Below, piece after piece: positions 33,895 to 44,114 of a stretch of 64,000 nt of DNA; positions within the stretch are counted from its first letter, which is position 1, and the number at the start of each line of letters is the position of its first letter. The position numbers and the translations under genes were made by a program. The stretch is taken from the NCBI GenBank assembly GCA_963682175.1, contig OY821786.1, forward strand, positions 25,256,501 through 25,320,500, in the 5' to 3' direction. A model generated the notes under the pieces. That model saw only the letters and a program-made list of their open reading frames with translations, did no database searches and was not told the DNA's origin. The stretch is from Triglochin maritima. Lineage: Eukaryota; Streptophyta; Magnoliopsida; Alismatales; Juncaginaceae.

Positions 33895-34330
33895 AAAAGG
33901 ACACACCCATATCTTAAAAAGGACAACCCCTTATGTTAAAAAGGACAAACCCATAAATTAAAAAGGACTACCCCATATCTTAAGGAGAACCCCATATGTT
34001 AAGAAGGACAAACCCATATGCTAAAAAGGACACACATAAATTAAAAAAGGACACACCCAAAATAAAAAGGATAACCAATTAAATTAAAAAGGCCAAACCC
34101 ATAGGTTAAAAAAGTCAACCCCATATCTTAAAAAGGACAACCCCATACGTTAAAAAAGACAAACCAATAGGTTAAAAAGGACAAACCCATAAGCTAAAGA
34201 GGACAAACCCAATGGTTCAAAAAGATCAACCCATTGGTTGAAAGGGACAGAACAATATATTAAGAAGGACAAAACCATTGGTTAAAACGGACAAACCCAT
34301 AAATTAAAAAGGGTAAACTCATTAAAGAAA
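33895..34330 (+). repeat. 22-bp minisatellite, about 20 degenerate copies
   Basis: Tandem units close to GGACAAACCCATATCTTAAAAA, most 21-22 bp long, with scattered substitutions and a few short units. It starts directly at the K2 3' LTR end and fades out by 34330. Confidence 0.88.
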
Positions 34331-34389
34331 TTGCAAACCCTTACATGTAGTATGGAAACAAAACCATCGATGTTCCTCTTCTTGGGAGT

Positions 34390-35330
34390 GTTGTTACCGG
34401 ATGATCTCTTTTCCTATAGATCCCCGCTTGCTTTCTCTAGCCCAATCTCAAGGGCTTTCGTGAACTGCCTTTGCCCACGCGTACTTGTGGAGGCATTTGA
34501 GGTTAGCCAAATACTCCATGAACCAAACTTTTGTTTGGAGCGTGCCATCACAGAACAAAAAATGGTTGAAGATGTAACAAATTTAGAGCCGAACGTACAC
34601 CTCATGCTCCCCTATATGATTGGTAGCCAACATCTGAGCATGGAGATGAACGTTGTTAAGGTTCTCTCCTTCTCGCGTTGTGACTTGTGTTAGTTGCATT
34701 TGTATTGTATTGCCACACAGTCTTAGGCCCAAAATTAGGGCAATGTCTTCTGCTGTAAAGTAGACTACCCCAGAGTCAATCCTCAACCCTACATCATTCG
34801 CGTCATAGTGTTTGACGAACCAATCGACAATGTCATTATCGACCAGCACATTAGTCAACTCTAGGAAGTGACCGAAGGGGGTCCTCTGGAATACATCCTT
34901 GTCAACATCCTTCATCTTTCCCAACTACTTCTCTATCAGTGTCCATGCGCATTTAGATGGATGGAAGTAGTGGGTAGATGCCTAAGGAAACACAAAACCA
35001 ACTTCAACTAGTTCGTAAAATCAAAACAAGGAAGAAACAGGGGTTACATGGACACACCTAATGCACCGCCACATTGTCGGACGAAGCACGACGCCGAGAA
35101 AATCCATTGGTCGAGGGAGAAAGGCGAAGAAAAAGGAGTCCTTAACGGGCGACAGATTCTGAAAAAGGAAGGAGATATGTAGGAAGAAATGTCTGGTGCT
35201 TTTTGGCATTCGATTTCTTTCCTTGGTTTATGAACCATCGCCTGTTTTGATGTCTTTTCAAGGTCTTATCTCTATGGAAGAAAAGGAACCGTCGCACGCA
35301 TGAAACTCGCAATTGTTTATTTTTCAAGAA
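34390..35330 (-). pseudogene. DUF1985 / plant-mobile-domain-like pseudogene with a probable GT-AG intron
   Basis: On the minus strand, 34924-34583 is open for 113 codons with VFQRTPFGHFLEL, an acidic middle, and YFTAEDIALILGLRLCG. This pattern resembles DUF1985 / plant mobile domains found in Mutator-like elements. After a stop near 34586, the same strand continues KVWFMEYLANLKCLHKYAWAKAVHE in another frame. Upstream, a candidate intron (GTAACC near 35050 to CCTTAG near 34981) joins 35238-35051 to STHYFHPSKCAWTLIEK, which is followed by a TAG before the ATG at 34924. No transposase or Ulp1 protease domain was seen. Family assignment is by remembered pattern, so moderate; broken by stops and frameshifts. 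Confidence 0.5.
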
Positions 35331-36074
35331 AATGGCGTGTTGTTGGGGAATGACCTGGCATGCTAACCCAACCAGAAGTTTCGAGTTCTGTTAACTATTT
35401 AAATCCCATGCCAATGGGTTCTTACTCCCAAAGCTACCCCCTTCTGCACCCTAGGTATGTTTTCTCCTCCTTTTTTACTCTTTTTTTGTTTTTTCATTAT
35501 ATTTAGTTGAATCTTAAGTTTAGTTAAATGTATTTGATGTTATATTGGTTTGTTTTATGGTTTGTTCTTATTGGTTTTTAGGATAAATGTTTTGATTTTG
35601 GGAAGGATATGTTGGGTGTAAGGTTAGACTTTGTTGGGTTTGGATTTTAAGTTGAATTTGATGTGTATTGTTGTTGGTTTTAGGATTTGATTAAAAAAAT
35701 TCATGTTGTTCTTACGTATTCTTAGGTTAAATAAAAGTTTGATTTTGGGAATAGGATGTTGGGTTGTAGTTTGAAGTTGTCGGGTCGTGATTTTTAGTTG
35801 AACTTGATGTGCATTGCTGGTTTTAGGAATTTTATTCATTTTGTGTGATTGTTTGCAATTTATTTTGTGATTTTATGTTTGACTTATGATTTTTTTTACT
35901 TTAGGAGTAATAGTGTGGTTCTTCTCTACTGTTTTTGAACCTCTTGACATTCAAAGGTATTGTTTCTCCATTCCTACATGATTACTTGATTATTTATATT
36001 TATTTATTAAAAGATTATTATCCTATAGTTTTGTGATTCAGGTTAGTGATGGGTGTAGACGAGAATTTCAGCTC
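35331..36074. other. AT-rich intergenic stretch without recognised features
   Basis: T-rich sequence with loosely repeated phrases (GGGTTGTAGTTTGAAG, TTTTAGGATTTGATT). No coding sequence, LTR or structured RNA recognised. Confidence 0.5.
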
Positions 36075-36800
36075 CTAGATGTTAACCTCGTCTTTCATTG
36101 GGTCCTTCGAAATGTCAGGGAACCCACCATGAAACGTGGACGGATTGGTATCATAAAATGAGGTAAATTGATTGAAATTGTTATTTTTTACTTGGAGTAT
36201 GGCCACACATCTGTGCACATTTCCCTTGCCACGTGTAACTCTGTTGGTAGATTTCCTTCTCTTCAGATCTCCGTTGGCCTTTTTTAAGCAAGCAGTAGGT
36301 CCTCGAAAACCGCCTCCACCCAGGTGTATGTTCTCATTTCCTCTGGGTTTTTGATCGCAGACATGTACCATCCCTTTGCTCTATGGCAACTGTCACAGAA
36401 AATGAAGGTACTGAAAAGAAGATAAAACAAAAGTCTGACACACTCTTCATCTTCTCCACTCGCCTTCACTTCTGCCAGTTGTCTTCAAAAACTGACTTCT
36501 CCAGCCGACGACCTTGTTGTATTCCAAAATCTGACTTCTCCACTTGCCTTCACTTCGGCTAGTTGTATTTCAAAATATGGCACTCCGTCCAGAGGTAGTC
36601 CATATATCACGGTGAGGCCGGAAGCCTTCAAATTCACAACTTTGTTACCAGGAACTCCATGATGTAATTCTTGATCAGGAACTCCATGATCTTTAGGAAG
36701 TGTGCAAAAGGGTCCTTTTGAATATCGCCTACGCTTTGTTAGAAATCAGTTTCTTTTCCCTCGTGAAGGATGGCCATCTACACATTGTAGGCTGGAAGAA
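36075..36800 (-). pseudogene. Second DUF1985 / plant-mobile-domain-like pseudogene fragment
   Basis: A diverged paralogue of the 34390-35330 fragment in the same orientation. DIQKDPFAHFLKIMEF (near 36725) parallels FQRTPFGHFLEL. FIFCDSCHRAKGWYMSAIK plus EEMRTYTWVEAVFEDLL (36410-36290) parallels the WFMEYLANL...YAWAKAVHE block. LKKANGDLKRRK and RGKGNVHRCVAILQV follow in a shifted frame. A 32-bp-scale duplication (AACTAGCCGAAGTGAAGGC and AACTGGCAGAAGTGAAGGC, minus strand) is also present. Heavily decayed, several frame changes. Confidence 0.45.
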
Positions 36801-37869
36801 GTTCGATGCCAGCAATGAATAAAAGACCAAACATAGTTCCTCAAAAGCACAATTCGAATGTTAAACCACAAACATAGAACGATAGGGACACAGCCTAAAA
36901 GGACCCTAGCACGTATTAAAAAATGACAAACCGACAACCAACTTAAAGAGACAGACCAATCCGGCAAGGGAAAAGTTTCCTTAAAAGGACATACCTTTCA
37001 TGGAAGGGACACTACTCCGATGTAAACGGTTGCACTACATTTGAAGATAGACAGGACCGCACTCCGACGAATTGTACATGACCAAACTACATCGAACTAG
37101 ACACGTCTCACAACCACATTCGGGTTGATAAGACACGATCACACCTCGACGAGACAACAACCTGTCGAACTGGAAACATTTATGTCGGTCAAAACGCAAA
37201 CTACCTACTCACCTACTTTCCACCGTTGGTTCTTGCAATAACGTTCATATCTGTTGCCATTCTTGGATTTGGTTTTTAGGGTCGGCTTGGCAGATATCAG
37301 ATTTAGGGTTTTGTTTTGGTTTAGGGAGGATAAGAGGTGGAGTTTTCCTTTCCAAATGTGTCTCATTTTATCAGAAATCAGATTTTCTAATCGCTTTAAA
37401 ACAATAAAATTAAAACTACAACTTATGACATGGAAGGTGTCACAGAGCACGAATTTTTGACGATCGTGATTTTTATTGGATTTCTTCAATAAACCAATAA
37501 AGTTACATATGTTATGAAATATTAAATTTTCTTACATTCAAAAACCAACAAAAAATTTAATATTTTTTACGTCTCTAAAAATTCAATTTTTTTAAAGGAC
37601 ATACTCATCTCCTTTAAAGCATATATGTGTCATTTAAACGACATCTTGTTTTTGTAGTTATTTTTTTGTAGTTCTGGTTGGTAGAGGGAAAATAAGCCAA
37701 AATATTTCCATTTTTAATGGATGACACAAACACAAGGAAACATTATGTTTAAAAGGAAATTGTTTTCTTCATATTGATAGTGAGAACCAGCAAACAAACA
37801 CATGCAACTAAATATATTTAATACACAAACAAAAAAAACACAAACATACAAAAAATTTCTAATATCTTC
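36801..37869. other. Unassigned degraded DNA
   Basis: At 36890-37010 a few degenerate AAAAGGAC-type monomers recall the minisatellite at 33895. The remainder has no recognisable gene, LTR or repeat. Confidence 0.4.
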
Positions 37870-38290
37870 CAAATAAATGAAGGGGAAGAGAAGTTTTTAA
37901 TCAGGCATCGCCTGAAAGCCCAGAAGATAGTGTGGTGCAAATCTACCATTTGACTCAAATTTGTAATCGACCAGAGCATTTTACATAGCCTTGAGGTCAT
38001 TACTCTATGGTTGGGTTCCTCCACCTGTGGTGCTGCTCTACGATCGTCCCGGAGATAGTATCAGCAATAGATGGTTGGCATCTCTGAGCCATAGATGTAA
38101 AACTTGTGGCTAACGGTGTCCAGGGTGTCGACCATAGCTCCGTGGCCTTGAAACCCCACCTAGAGGTGCGATAGTGTAGTTGTGCAACCTCCGGTATATC
38201 AACAAGGGGATACCCTCCGCATATAGGTCCCCCAGGTAGGTCCTTATCATCACTAGAGTAGTCAAATATGGACATGGGACGCACAAAATC
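37870..38290 (-). repeat. Left arm of a diverged inverted repeat (protein-like)
   Basis: Minus-strand translation contains FDYSSDDKDLPGGPICGGYPLVDI, RTSRWGFKATELWS and, further on, TIFWAFRRCL. The same series is found on the plus strand at about 38690-39150. I do not recognise the protein. It is probably an old transposon-derived coding sequence. Confidence 0.6.
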
Positions 38291-38378
38291 AAATAAATTT
38301 TTCCTTCCAAATAAAAAAGACATAGCACGTCAGATTTAATCTAAATGCTGACATGGTATTAAGAAACATAACCCTTTA

Positions 38379-38498
38379 GTGTGTTCCACGCGAGACTGGT
38401 GTGTCCCACAAGGGACTGGTGTGTGTCCCACAAGGGCCCGGTGTGTGTCCCACACGAGACTGGTGTGTCTCCCACACAGGACCTATGTGTGTCACTTC
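38379..38498 (+). repeat. Short minisatellite (units of about 20-26 bp)
   Basis: About five copies of a GACTGGTGTGTGTCCCACAAG-type unit, lying in the spacer between the two arms of the inverted repeat. Confidence 0.8.
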
Positions 38499-38689
38499 TT
38501 TGCATTTAAAGTGTATTACTTAATGAGGAAATCAACCGTCTCTTACTTTATTGGAATTCAAAACTGTATTTTTAAATAATAAAAGAAAAAACACAAATTA
38601 TGACATTGATGGTGACATGGTGTCATAATAATCATAGGTTGTAGTGTATTTCATTCACAGTCCCTAAACCTTAAACCCTATTGCATTCG

Positions 38690-39150
38690 TTGTCCCAGTT
38701 GTGTATTCGATCCACCGAAAATAATAGCCTTCCAACACAAATCCATCAATGACTACTCTAGTGATAAAGATAAGTACATAACACGTGGACCAATATGGGG
38801 AGGCTCACCCCTCGTTGAAATACTGGGAGTTTTATGTCTACCCAATCGCACCTGCAGGTGCGGTTTCATGGCTTCAAAGTTGTGGTCCAACACTCTGAAC
38901 AAGCTTAGCAAGAAGTTCTATGTCTGTGGCTCCTCGAGCCAGCCCATTACTGTCCGTACTTTGTCTGGGATGATGGAGCACTGGTACTACCGGTGGATAA
39001 ATCCAACGAGAGCATAACGGAGCTTCTCTGGAAGCTTGCAAAGTTGAGTCAGATCCAAGAGATATACCAAACAATCTTTTGGGCTTGCACACGACATCTG
39101 AGTGGATCACTCTCTTCCAATTGACTTGGAAGAGATTTATAATTTTGTGT
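38690..39150 (+). repeat. Right arm of the diverged inverted repeat
   Basis: Plus-strand translation has INDYSSDKDKYITRGPIWGG, then PLVEI, RTCRCGFMASKLWS, YYRWINPT, and after two stops TKQSFGL (frame-shifted TIFWA-equivalent, DNA AACAATCTTTTGGGCTTG). It aligns in order with the left arm on the opposite strand. Identity is low enough to imply an old duplication. Confidence 0.6.
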
Positions 39151-39261
39151 GTGTGTTTGTGTTTTTATTTATGTAATATATATCTGTGTGTTGTTCTATG
39201 ATATGTATGACGTTTGTCAGTATCAATATAATAGCTTTGGATATTATAAATAGATATCTAA
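39151..39261. other. AT-rich spacer
   Basis: GT- and AT-rich sequence between the inverted-repeat arm and relic B. Nothing recognised. Confidence 0.5.
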
Positions 39262-41115
39262 AATACCGCAATAGGGGAAACTCTTCTTCCGTTGCACAAT
39301 TATTGCCAAACTTTTGATAGGTTCGAACTCTTTTAGTTTAATCCTTTGAATGAGACGCCTTTGTGTCTAATTCAAGAACCTCTCCTTACATATTGTGCAC
39401 TTTGTGAAGGGCCCCCCATGCATGAGTATTTTGGTCCCATGTGGTGTCATGGTTTCATTCCATGTGCATTGACCCACTTTTGAGGTTCACATTTGATGTC
39501 CTTTGACAAATGAAGATGGGAACTTATTTTTGTACATAGTTATATTTCAAAAAAAAGAAAATAAACAATAAAAGACTCCACCAGTGAGCACTGATTGTTG
39601 GGGGGCTCCAACCCTTGTGTATTTGGGCCCCATTTGTTTCACATATTTATATCCCTTCTTTAGTATTTCACAGGTTTTGAGGGGAATTTGGGTTTGTGTC
39701 CATCAATATAACCATGAACTTCCCTTTGTGCTTTACGTTGGTGAGATTTTTTTCTTTTTCATGCATATATCCATGTAGTATCATGCTCAAATTTATTGAG
39801 GGCAATGAATGAAGTAAGTGTGTGTGTGGCGGGGGGGGGGGGGGGTGGGGGCGTGTTTTACGTGTGTACATAGTCGAGTCTTTCTCCTTTTGTTCTGTTT
39901 TCTTTTGTTTGTATTGTTAGGGTCAAGTTAGTGTGCTGTATTTAATATCAATATATCTGCTTACCAAGATCCTTGGGTGACTTGCCTTCTTTTGCTTGCC
40001 TTGTGTTTTAAATTTTCACATTTCTTTCAAAATCTTCCTGTGTTTGTGAAAGAAAATGTTTTGTGGATTTTGCGTGTATTTAGCATGTGCAAATCCATTG
40101 TGTGCCAAAGTAAAAAGGAATCTCCCCAAATTGTCTTGAACTTGATGCATTAGGATATTTAGTGCACCGGCTTTAGTTGTTATCTAGTCGTAATGATGCA
40201 CCTTGGTTTTCCCTCGAGGGGAGAGTAATCATAGGGTTTCAGTACTCAAACGAATAAAGAAGTACACCCTGAACCTAGTGAGTCGAATAATTCGTGTTTG
40301 CTAGTATAAAGATGTTTGTCGTAGTCAGAGACCCTTAAACTCTTGTTGTGAAACCTTAAGTGTAAGGGTTTTGGTTCATGTGTAGATAATAAACAACGGG
40401 TGTTCTCTCTTCTCGTATGGTTCCTACCACTCAATAAATTAGGTCTGAGGGGACTTAGTGTCTGTTGCTTTCGATTCATCTGACTTGGGATGCACCGACA
40501 AAACTCCCATTACACGGGTGGTAGGGATCACCCTATGGGGAGATTTGGGAAATGTGTACGTGATAGTGTAAGTCCTCATAGGCAATGATGCACGAAACCT
40601 GACTCAGGGAGAACTAAACACCAACTAGTAAAAAATGATGAATAAAAGGAAAAAAAGAAGAAAAAAGGGAGAGATGGCAAATAAGAACCTTAATGGACTT
40701 TACACTTTGTATCACTTTAGGACGTTAAGGTTGCCCATGTCTTTTACTAAAGTCCTTAATTAACTTGCACAATTATTCATTAGGCTAGGTGTGTGGACTT
40801 GATACATATATAGAGTCGGCCCGTAGACTTACCGTGTTCAATGATCGACAAAAGTAGTTCCAACGAGTCGAGTTGCTAGGTTGAATATTGTGTCAATGTT
40901 CGTATTTTGAGGGTATATCCGCAAAAAACCCTCAAAAGACATAACTCCTCCTTGGGGAGAAGGGGGTTTAACGGCTTGTTGCACATGCTAAGTGCAACTG
41001 TGATTCCTAGAAAAGTGAGTTAGGATTTTCCTATTTTTCATATGTTTTTCCAATCTTTCATTTTTCTCTTTCTTTGTTTTGCTCGGGACTAGCAAAAGGT
41101 AAGTGTGGGGGTATT
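39262..41115 (+). other. Element B: 3' UTR and polypurine tract
   Basis: Contains the conserved CTCCAACCCTTG block near 39605, a G tract expanded to 15 consecutive G at 39831-39845 where other copies have six or seven, the ACGGGTGGTAGGGAT block near 40516, and PPT AAGTGTGGGGGTATT ending at 41115. Non-coding. Confidence 0.78.
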
Positions 41116-41607
41116 TGATTAGTAGCATATCATGCATCATATTCATTGTATATATACTTATTTTTACCGGAATATTGTGCTACTCGAGGGTTTGTTGTTA
41201 TATTTCAGCTATTAGGTAATAAAGAAGAGAAGGGAAGAAAAAAAAGATTGAAGCGTAAGAAGAAAGAACTTAAATGAAGGAAAATGGACCTCTCGGTCAT
41301 ACACAAGGACCCATGTGCAAGAGGGAAGGACCTGAACGTAAGCCCGAAGGGACCATATAGCAAATCGAGAAACTCTGCACCATCATGATGAGTATTTAGA
41401 CAATTAGATTCGGACCCATACTCTAATTACCAATCCAAGTATACCCCACGTGACAAATTGAAGAACTTAAGAAGATATCCGAAACTGGGTCCGATCCGAG
41501 AAAAAGTGACCACCAATTAGCAGTCACTTTTTCTCAGCATCCGACCTAGTTTCGTGTGGATATGGGTTATGTTTTTATGTCTTTTCTGGGAATGTTTCAA
41601 TAGTCCC
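41116..41607 (+). repeat. Element B: 3' LTR, first part
   Basis: Begins TGATTAGTAGC right after the PPT. It includes GGAC units in the U3 (about 41268-41345) and CACCAATTAGCAGTCACTT, a degraded palindrome region. Interrupted at 41607 by D. Confidence 0.75.
41603..41607. repeat. Target-site duplication of D, left copy (GTCCC)
   Basis: GTCCC at 41603-41607 pairs with ATCCC at 52666-52670, one mismatch. Related LTRs have TTTAGTCCCACATCGGGG at this place, so GTCCC is the ancestral form and the right copy mutated. Confidence 0.85.
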
Positions 41608-43030
41608 TGATTGACATCATTTCATGCTTATATTTGTATCTTATATCCATTATCTTACACCTAAGCAATGCTACGTGACGAGTTTTATGTTTAGTTATCA
41701 GAAATAAAGAGGTTTGAAGAGAAGAGCCATGAAAGGACCCAAAAGCAGGAAAAAAGGACTTAATTGTGAGACCTGGGGACCAAGATGCAAGATAGAAGGA
41801 CCTGATCGTAAGACAGAAGGACTTAAGAGCAAAACAGGAAACTCCACACCATCATGGGGAGTATTTTGTCAATTCGATTCGGGTCGGAGCTCCACTAAAC
41901 AAGTTAGATGCATCCAAGACCAAGAAACAATCCAAGGAAAGCCCAGCACAAAACCCAGACCGATCTGGGCCTTATAGGCCGCCAATTGGCGGTCTGGAAC
42001 CGCCAATTGGCGGTCTGGTTAAGCCCACATCTGCTAAGTTTTCTCCTGGACTTGTATTAATGTGTGTTTAGGCTATTTTTGGTATTGGTTTAGTCCCACA
42101 TCGGGGGATTGTCCCGGATTAGCTGTTTCCATGCTTATAAATAGAACTCTTCACCTCCCATTGTATCCATCTCTCTCTTTGGTGGCATCTTCCCTACTAA
42201 GAGTGAAGCCTTGAAGCAAAACTCTGGTGGAGGAAGAGCTGCTTGTAATTTGAGTGAGTTAATAATAGAAGTTTTCCTTTAGTTGTGTTGTTTCTCTCTT
42301 AGTTTAATTTCCTTTCATATGCATGCTTGCTTGTTTGTTTAGTTTTATGCTTCTTTAATATTTCTTGCTTGATTAGTATAGTTTCATTTCAGTATAATGC
42401 TTCATTTTATTAGAGTAGTTAGTTTAAATATGTGTGAGTAGTTCCATCCCCTTTGGGGGGTGGAGTAGATGTGTGTACATGTTATGTAGATGGTTTGAAT
42501 GCTTAATATGAATGTTTGTGAACGATATTAGTATGCTTGCTTGAATTATTAAGAACCTTACTTGATGGTTTCTGCCATAGCTTAGGTACATTCCATGCTT
42601 GTGTAAGTGTCTTAATAACAACCTTGCATTGCTCATATTAATCACATTAGTTTAGTGTTGTAAATGATAGGTTTTGCCATTAGGTACCTCTTATGCATTA
42701 ACAAACACTAACTAACTTGAGCTTATGGTTTGCATTCAACACCACACTTATTTCATGTGCACACACACACACTCCACCCCTTAGGGGTTTCCATTCCTGT
42801 CATTTTATCTCCTTAATTAGTTGATTAGCTTAGTTGTTTAGTTGTCATTTCAGCTTGCTTGCTTCCTAGTTTAGATTAGTGTAGTGTAGTGTAACACATC
42901 TTTCTCTTCTCCTTTTACCTCTCGCCTTCGAACAAACCGATTGTCGACACACCTCCCTGAGGACGACCCGTACTTGCCACCGCTTCATCGCGGCCGTGCA
43001 CTTGCTGTTAATATAAAACGAGATCAATCA
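41608..43030 (+). repeat. D 5' LTR (1423 bp)
   Basis: TGATTGACATC to GAGATCAATCA. GGAC recurs at 41735, 41756, 41777, 41798 and 41819, exactly 21 bp apart. CCGCCAATTGGCGG palindromes start at 41979 and 42000, also 21 bp apart. TATAAATAG is at 42136-42144. The U5 end carries CGCGGCCGTGCACTTG, conserved in all Athila LTRs here. Confidence 0.94.
42136..42144 (+). promoter_or_regulatory. TATA box of D 5' LTR
   Basis: TATAAATAG in the context CATGCTTATAAATAGAACTC, the same as in every related LTR in the window. Transcription start is expected about 30 bp downstream, near 42170; this is inferred. Confidence 0.75.
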
Positions 43031-43036
43031 AGTTTT

Positions 43037-43054
43037 TGGCGCCGTTGCCGGGGA
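43037..43054 (+). other. D primer-binding site (tRNA-Asp)
   Basis: TGGCGCCGTTGCCGGGGA, six bases after the 5' LTR. It is complementary to the 3' 18 nt of plant tRNA-Asp(GTC), the primer typical of Athila. Confidence 0.92.
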
Positions 43055-44114
43055 GGTGCTCTGTCCAGACGTTGGTTTGGGCAATTTGAGGGGTTTTTAA
43101 TTTTTTCTTTCCAGTTTTTCTTAGTTTCAGGGAAGCATCTGATCAAGGGGAAGCTACTGTGAAAATTGGAGGAGCAGAAGACCAAAACAGACCACCAATC
43201 AGCGGTTAGAGACCGCCAATTGGCGGCCTGGTGAGGGCTTCTTTTCTTGAAATTTCTTCTGGTAGTTAGTGCTGTAATTGGTGTTATCTGGGAGCTCTAT
43301 TTTGCATGCTTTGACTTCTGGTTTGCTCCCAGATCATTAATCACTCCCCCATTAATCAACTTGGCCCTAAAATCCAAAGCAAAAGACTAGACGTTCTTAT
43401 TTGTTTAGGTCACGCATCATGTATTGACTTGAGCATATAGTTGTCTTTTCTTTTAGCTTTAATTTCAGTTGTTGAGTGTTGGCGTAAGGTACGCATTTCC
43501 TACACTCATTCACGCATCTCGTATGCCCATGCATTCGTTAGTAGGATTTGCATCAGGACAAGAGTGAGAGAGCGTTTGATTGGAGCGATTGATTGCCAGA
43601 TCTAGGATCAAATCGCTACTAAGGAGGGGCTGTCCCATAAAAGATAAGGTGGGGGATTTCATCACCCTTTCCTTGGCCCCAAAAACCACTCTTAATAAAG
43701 CCTTAACTAAAAGCAAGTAGACATTGGCCCTATGGAATTCGGGCGCACTAGGAGAGTAATCTAGTCGAGACCGTCATGACCTGATCGGCGTTGCCTACCT
43801 TGTCGATAGTAGGAGGTACTGGATCTCCGGATCTGGTATCACTTGCTGGGCATTGTGGTCCTCGTTGTAGGGAGGTGAGGCATGTCTAGGCTAGTGACAT
43901 CGAAGTTAGGCGTCGTCTAGCTTAAGGACCCATTGGCTTACATTGTTTGAGTCGTGCTTGCTAGTTAGGCTTCTTCCTGATCCCACTACCCACGCTAGCT
44001 CGAGGGATTCTTCCCTCCTCACCTGAGTCCTCTTCTCATCTATTCTCTACGTTTAGTCTCCTCCTCTAGTACACCCTCTGTTGTGTGTTAGTTTAGAGTC
44101 GAGTCAAGCATTTT
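43055..44114 (+). other. D 5' untranslated leader
   Basis: Non-coding. It holds another pair of CCGCCAATTGGCGG-type palindromes 21 bp apart (43192 degenerate, 43213 perfect) and the 37-nt block shared with A and C at 43631-43667. GATCGGCGTTGCC (near 43786) and AGGCGTCGTCTAGC (near 43908) are also conserved. Probably contains packaging or translation signals; inferred. Confidence 0.85.

Noticed and set aside
33895..34330. CRISPR-like regularly spaced repeat
   Set aside because: Units are contiguous and degenerate without unique spacers, in a plant context. It is a minisatellite.
34331..34693. 120-codon plus-strand frame
   Set aside because: It overlaps the minus-strand frame with conserved FGHFLE and ILGL motifs. 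The plus frame has no recognisable features.
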